Below, piece by piece: positions 59,829-64,000 of a stretch of DNA of 64,000 bases (its first letter is position 1; every line of letters starts with the position of its first letter). The position numbers and the translations under genes were made by a program. The DNA comes from Cymodocea nodosa. Lineage: Eukaryota; Streptophyta; Magnoliopsida; Alismatales; Cymodoceaceae. The notes below the pieces were generated by a model that saw nothing but the letters and a program-made list of their open reading frames with translations, was not told where the DNA came from and made no database searches. The stretch is taken from assembly GCA_036874045.1 (NCBI GenBank), contig CM072341.1:4972501-5036500 (forward strand). Direction: 5' to 3'.

Positions 59829-61001
59829 GAAAAGAAGAAAAAGAAGTAAAGTGTGTGTGATCGATGGGTGTGGCTAGTGTGTGCAGAGAAGGATCACCGA
59901 GCTTTCTACAGGTAGCATCGGCAATTCTCTGAAGTACCACACCAACCATCATCACCACCACCATAATCACCAACCATCGGAGGTCTGTGAGGATATTTTC
60001 CTGATGTCGGGTCGATTCCAAGCAAAACATAGTGCCTGACAACCACTGTGAGGAGTGATCGCATCGTGGGAAGGGAAGCCATTTTCTCCAAGCACTGATT
60101 CATATCTCAAGAGATTGTAAAGCTTCTAGCCTTAGCTTCGGGTTGATGCCTGTATGATGAAGAGGAGATCATTTTGCAATTCTAGACTCGCAATTCTATA
60201 GGGAGAGGAGACAGAATTGTAAGTGGTTTAATTTTCAGTGGTGTAATCACGTCGCATGTAGTGATGGAAGTATTTACTATCGACTGAGATTACTTTACAT
60301 TTCACCTTTCGCCCATTTCCATGCTCATATCAAAACAAAAATACCAAAAACAACTTATCTATGTTTATATTTTGTATTTGAGTGTTGTATTGTTTATTTT
60401 GTATCATGATTAATGTTATCTTTGTTAGTGTTGTGAATGTTTTATGTTTGTTTTAGTTTTACAGTTTATTGAAATTGGTTCGTTCAAAGGACTTAAAGAT
60501 TTTAATGGTTATTGTTTGAATTATCTGAATGTTAGTATTACCTAATGATAAATCCAGTGTTTACTAACATTAAAGAGCTTAATTGATGTTATTTACAATC
60601 TATGGAACTGCCCAATGGTTGGTCAAATTCCTCTGTAAATAGTAGTATTAAATAGGAAAGGTAGGCTCGTGGAGTTAACTTAAGTCCATAAGGTTAGTCT
60701 ATTGAGTTAACTGTAACTCAATGGAGAGCTTATTGAATATATAAATTTGATTGTTAAAAATGGAACAATTCACAATTCTTAAGCAATTCCCTCTAGGATC
60801 GACTTGTACTTGCACACTAATACAATAGACACTGTGTACTTGCAGTTAAAATATAAATTGGAATTAATATCTAATTTGTGTGAAAGGTTGTTTGTTTACT
60901 TTTAAAAAGGAATAGGCATAAAGATAAATTAACTAAGTAAAAACAGAAGTTAATAAATCCAAGTTTTTCTAGCGCATTGCTAGGTAACCAAACAAGTTTT
61001 C

Positions 61002-61020
61002 TGGCACCGTTGCTGGGGAA
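61002..61020 (+). other. G4 primer binding site
   Basis: TGGCACCGTTGCTGGGGAA, two mismatches to the tRNA-Asp site, after the spacer AGTTTTC. It shows a second gypsy interior once began here. Confidence 0.85.
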
Positions 61021-61026
61021 ACAATC

Positions 61027-61254
61027 AGTAGCAGTGCCATCAATCTCTGCAAAGATACAGTTCTACACTCTAGAGCAAAATATATCGAGATTAGGCACCA
61101 CTTTCTAAGAGACCATGTTGAAAAAGGTCATATTTCCTTAGAATATGTCTTTACTAAAGAACAACTTGCAGGTATCTTCACCAAACCATTATCTGAAGCT
61201 GCATTTAATCATATTAGACGAAATTTAAGGATTTGCTCTTTATATGATTTATAA
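61027..61254 (+). pseudogene. pol: C3: C-terminal end of copia RNase H
   Basis: About 75 codons: SSAINLCKDTVLHSRAKYIE, IRHHFLRDHVEKGHISLEYV, FTKEQLAGIFTKPLSEAAF, ICSLYDL, stop 61252-61254. The end of RNase H in a Sirevirus-like copia. It is undamaged over this short stretch. Cut at its 5' end where gypsy leader sequence abuts. Confidence 0.9.
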
Positions 61255-61600
61255 TCTCATATCTCTACTCTCCAAGCTCACAACTAGGAGCTTGTTCTAC
61301 TAACATCTCTGTTTTGCAGCAACTTAGCCATTTTTTGATACCTAGCTATAATTGCTCCACCAACTCAGTATCTGACTTCTCACTTCTTTTTGACAATCGG
61401 CAAAAAAGGGGGAGAAATATCATATTTTGGTAAGCAAAGCTGTAGTAAAGTAGGGGGAGAAATTCAGGGGGAGTAATTTTAGAAAAACAGGGGGAGTTTC
61501 TAAATTTAATTATTCTGTATTCTTCGTGTGCTTTTCTATATAGATATATAGGGAGAGAAATACATTGTAAGGTTTTTGCCATTATCAAAAAGGGGGAGAT
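61255..61600 (+). other. C3 3' linker with multiple polypurine tracts
   Basis: AAAAAGGGGGAGA at about 61404, AGTAGGGGGAGA at 61450, CAGGGGGAG at 61467 and 61490, and AAAAAGGGGGAGAT at 61589-61600 next to the LTR. Repeated tracts of this form are a known Sirevirus trait. Confidence 0.85.
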
Positions 61601-62930
61601 TGAAAGGACCTCTAGATTTCGATAATGCAAAAATCAATGTGAGGTTTTAAATTGTATTTCTCAGGTTTAGCAGTCAGCAAGAGAGCAGAAGTTGATAGAG
61701 ACAGTTCAAAGTATACTGCGAGTGATAAGAAGGTTTTCAGAAGGTTACCAAGCTTAACTATCTGAAAGAGAAATATTTTCGGTGAGTTAACAGTCCAAGT
61801 ATCCGAAAGGTAGTATAAAGTAGTAGCAATACAATCAAACAGTTAGAAGGTTTTTAGAGAGTTAGAAAAATGGATGTATGAAGAATCGAAAAGTTATTGG
61901 AGTTAACTATTCAAAATCTTGAAGAATTTCGGTGAGTTACTAGAATAACCATCTGAAGCTTAAGTTATTGAATTTCCCACGTGTAGAAATCCAAACAGAA
62001 GCTTAAAAGGAAAATCAGAAAGTTACTAGAGATAACTATCTGAAATCTTGAAGCGTTTTGGTGAGTTACAGGTATAACCATTCGAAACTTAAGTCAGTCC
62101 TTTATGCAAGTGCTGAATTAAATAAAGCAATCAGAAACTTAATGGAGGGTTACTGTAGCTAACTATCCGATAGTTAAATAACAATTTGGTTAGTTACAAC
62201 TACAAGTATCCGATTGAATGATAGCTCTCATTGTACGATCTGAAATCCTACATGGTAGAAAAACTTAAGTGATTTTTCAATGAGTTACAAACATTCTTTG
62301 GAGAGTTACATAGCTAACTTTCCGAAAGGTTGAGAAAATCAGAAGGATATCTTGAAATATCTTCCTGAATGGTAACTTACCATATTTGGGTCTGAAATTT
62401 GATCAAGTACAGCAGAATCCATCCATTGGATGAAAGATATGATCGTTACATAGGTTTAGTATATATACAAGATACAGACAACAGAATTAGCTTAGCTTTT
62501 GCTCATACACATACTTACACCAAGCTCAACAGAAGAAAGCTTTAGAGATCAAATCATCTTCAACATTTACAAACTCAATTTCAGAGGCTCATCACGCACT
62601 CAACTTTGATACTTACATGCTAGTGTTTACTGAAGTGCATGGATCAAAACTTCAGAGAAAGGATTGGTTGGAGCTTCAACCAGGAAGCTCAAGTGAATGG
62701 TTGGTTCTTGCTTAAACCTTAAAGCAAGTGATTGTAAGTTTTGTGAAAGTTTAGTGAAGCCCAAGTATCCCTTGGGGGTGGACTAGCCATTAGTGGTGAA
62801 CCACCTAAAATCTTTGTGTGTATTCTTTTATCGTGTGTTTGTTACTTCCTTATATCAATCTACCATTAAAAGGTTAAGAAATAAATTATTACCATTCACC
62901 CCCCCTCTGGTAAGCCATAAGGTCCTAACA
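61601..62930 (+). mobile_element. C3 3' LTR, 1.33 kb
   Basis: TGAAAGGACC...GGTCCTAACA. Homologous to the solo LTR at 7278-8633. TATA box TATATATAC near 62460. The U3 (61740-62340) is packed with pairs of TGAGTTAC and AACTATCCGA-type motifs. Confidence 0.92.
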
Positions 62931-63100
62931 ACATCTTCTATTGGAGGAAAGTTTTAGTAGATTTAGATATTACCATTCCTCAAATTGTGGAGACGAGGAT
63001 TAAAGTAGCAACAAAAGTTGTTGTGAACAAAGAAAGGAAAATCAGGTCAAGAATTGATCCAACGCAAGTCTAGATTATGGTTCATATGATGTTTAGGTTT
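62931..63100 (+). pseudogene. G4: fragment of the gypsy accessory ORF
   Basis: Encodes YWRKVLVDLDI, ETRIKVATKVVVN and RIDPTQV, matching the N-terminal part of the G2 accessory ORF (complement of about 32750-32930). Its start coincides with the end of the C3 LTR and its end with a gypsy LTR at 63101. Confidence 0.8.
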
Positions 63101-64000
63101 TGTTAACTTCTGCTTTTAAACTTGCTTATATCAATAATTTCTTTTAGAAGTAAACAAACAACCTTTCACATAAATTTGATATTAATTCTAATTTATATTT
63201 TAACTACAAGTGCATAGTGTATATTGTATTTGTGTGCAAGTACAAGTCGATCCCATAGAGATTGAGTAAGAATTGTGTATTGTTTCAATTTTTATATTGA
63301 AGTATAAATATGTTTAGTAAGCATTCCATTGAGTTACAATTAACACAACAAACTTAGTTCGTGGAGTTATGGCTAATTCAATGGACTAACCTCATGGACT
63401 TAAGTTAACTCCACGAGCCTAATTCTTCCAATTGAATATTATTAATTACAAAGGAATTCGACCAACCATTGGGTAGTTCCACAGATTGTAAATAACATCA
63501 ATTAAGCTCTTTAATGTTAATTAATATTAGATTTATCATTAAGCACTACTAACATTCAGATATTTCAAACAGTAACCATTAAAATTTTTAAGTATCTAGA
63601 ACGAATCAATTTCAGTAAGCCGTTAAACTATTTTCTATTTTCTACATCAAACAAACATAAAACATTCACAATACTGATAATGATAACATTAATCATGATA
63701 TAAAACAAATAATACAACACTTAAATGCTAAATGTAAACATAGATAATTTGTTGTTTTTGGTATTTTTTGTTTTGATATGTTCCTGAAGATGAATGAAAG
63801 GTGAAATGTAAAAATCTCTATCGATAGTAAAAACTTCTATCACTACATGTGACTAGATTACACCATTGAAAACTTAATCACTTACAATCCTACCTCCTCT
63901 CCCTATAGAATCACAAGTCCAGAATTGTAAGATGATCTCCTCTTCAACATACTGGCATCAACCTGAAACCAAGGCTAGAAGCTTTATGATCTCCTGAGAT
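63101..64000 (-). mobile_element. Gypsy LTR (3' end of sense strand), running out of the window
   Basis: Begins TGTTAACTTCTG and matches the complement of 60050-60950, with the 27-bp palindrome at 63391-63417 and the leader block from about 63830. It lacks the primer-site-like duplication seen at other LTR ends. Confidence 0.88.

Larger units (their letters stand above)
47041..60994 (+). mobile_element. G3: Ty3/gypsy (Athila-like) element with internal deletions
   Basis: Partial 5' LTR (47041-47449), PBS region (47425-47508), NC-PR-RT-RH-IN (47584-51911), remnant of the accessory ORF (52130-52708), capsid promoter, intron and ORF (53120-54987), F-box gene (55174-56310), non-coding DNA, PPT (58099-58111) and a full 3' LTR (58112-60994). 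Same gene order as G2, opposite strand. Deletions remove the integrase end plus the accessory ORF start (at about 51911) and the accessory ORF core (at about 52520). The upstream part of the 5' LTR was lost around the G1 junction. Confidence 0.88.
58112..60994 (+). mobile_element. G3 3' LTR, shared as 5' LTR of a truncated element
   Basis: TGTTTAGAATG to CCAAACA. 2.88 kb, or about 2.25 kb without the MITE and its duplicated TTA. It contains a triple U3 repeat (59095-59450), a possible TATA box (59820-59828), the leader block (59930-60240) and the 27-bp palindrome (60666-60692). A primer site follows it, so it also begins another element (G4). Confidence 0.92.

Noticed and set aside
1..64000. 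CRISPR arrays, rRNA, tRNA genes or bacterial operons
   Set aside because: No regularly spaced identical repeats with unique spacers. The tRNA-like pieces are only 12-19-nt primer sites. All content is plant retroelement-like.

Overview
This window is plant nuclear heterochromatin. It is AT-rich and consists almost entirely of nested, decayed LTR retrotransposons; I found no host single-copy gene, rRNA or tRNA gene. Plant origin follows from the families seen. One is a Ty3/gypsy family with an Athila-type polymerase, primed from a site complementary to plant tRNA-Asp. The other is a Sirevirus-like Ty1/copia family primed from initiator tRNA-Met. There are also a TRIM, a Harbinger/Tourist-like MITE and a plant F-box/F-box-associated gene. 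I cannot name the species. Names used below: G = gypsy-type copies, C = copia-type copies.

Layout. 1-680: end of a gypsy LTR (+). 681-3104: C2, a copia gag remnant and its LTR (-), lying in G0. 3105-6417: G0 (+), with a capsid tail, an F-box gene and 3' non-coding DNA. 6418-9698: the same gypsy 3' region inverted (-), carrying a copia solo LTR with target duplication (7278-8633). 9699-40510: G2 (-), the most complete gypsy copy, about 17.2 kb once its insert is subtracted. Its 3' LTR is split by C1 (9818-23463, -), a complete 13.6-kb copia element with a 5-bp target duplication, and C1 itself carries a TRIM (15472-15994). 40511-41775: LTR piece (+). 41776-47040: G1 (-), truncated polymerase and LTR. 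47041-60994: G3 (+), a nearly complete gypsy copy with internal deletions and a MITE in its 3' LTR. 60995-63100: a second primer site, a copia 3' end with LTR (C3) and a small gypsy piece. 63101-64000: gypsy LTR (-), running out of the window.

The gypsy family is unusual. In G1, G2 and G3 the primer site is followed almost at once by a zinc knuckle, protease, reverse transcriptase, RNase H and integrase. The capsid domain is missing from its normal place. In G2 and G3 it lies downstream, after a 'plant transposon protein' ORF, behind a TATA box and a short GT-AG intron. After it comes an F-box gene, found in four copies here. Each downstream ORF follows a cluster of palindromes built on AACTCAACG/CGTTGAGTT. 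The proposed order is LTR, PBS, NC-PR-RT-RH-IN, plant transposon ORF, CA, F-box, PPT, LTR.

The copia element C1 shares three modules with the gypsy family despite belonging to another superfamily: a homologous plant transposon ORF, a non-coding block of about 1.3 kb, and a U3 segment rich in CACGTG plus the palindromes. This suggests exchange of regulatory and accessory modules between superfamilies. All large coding regions carry stops or frameshifts, so these copies are dead or non-autonomous. All alignments were made by eye.
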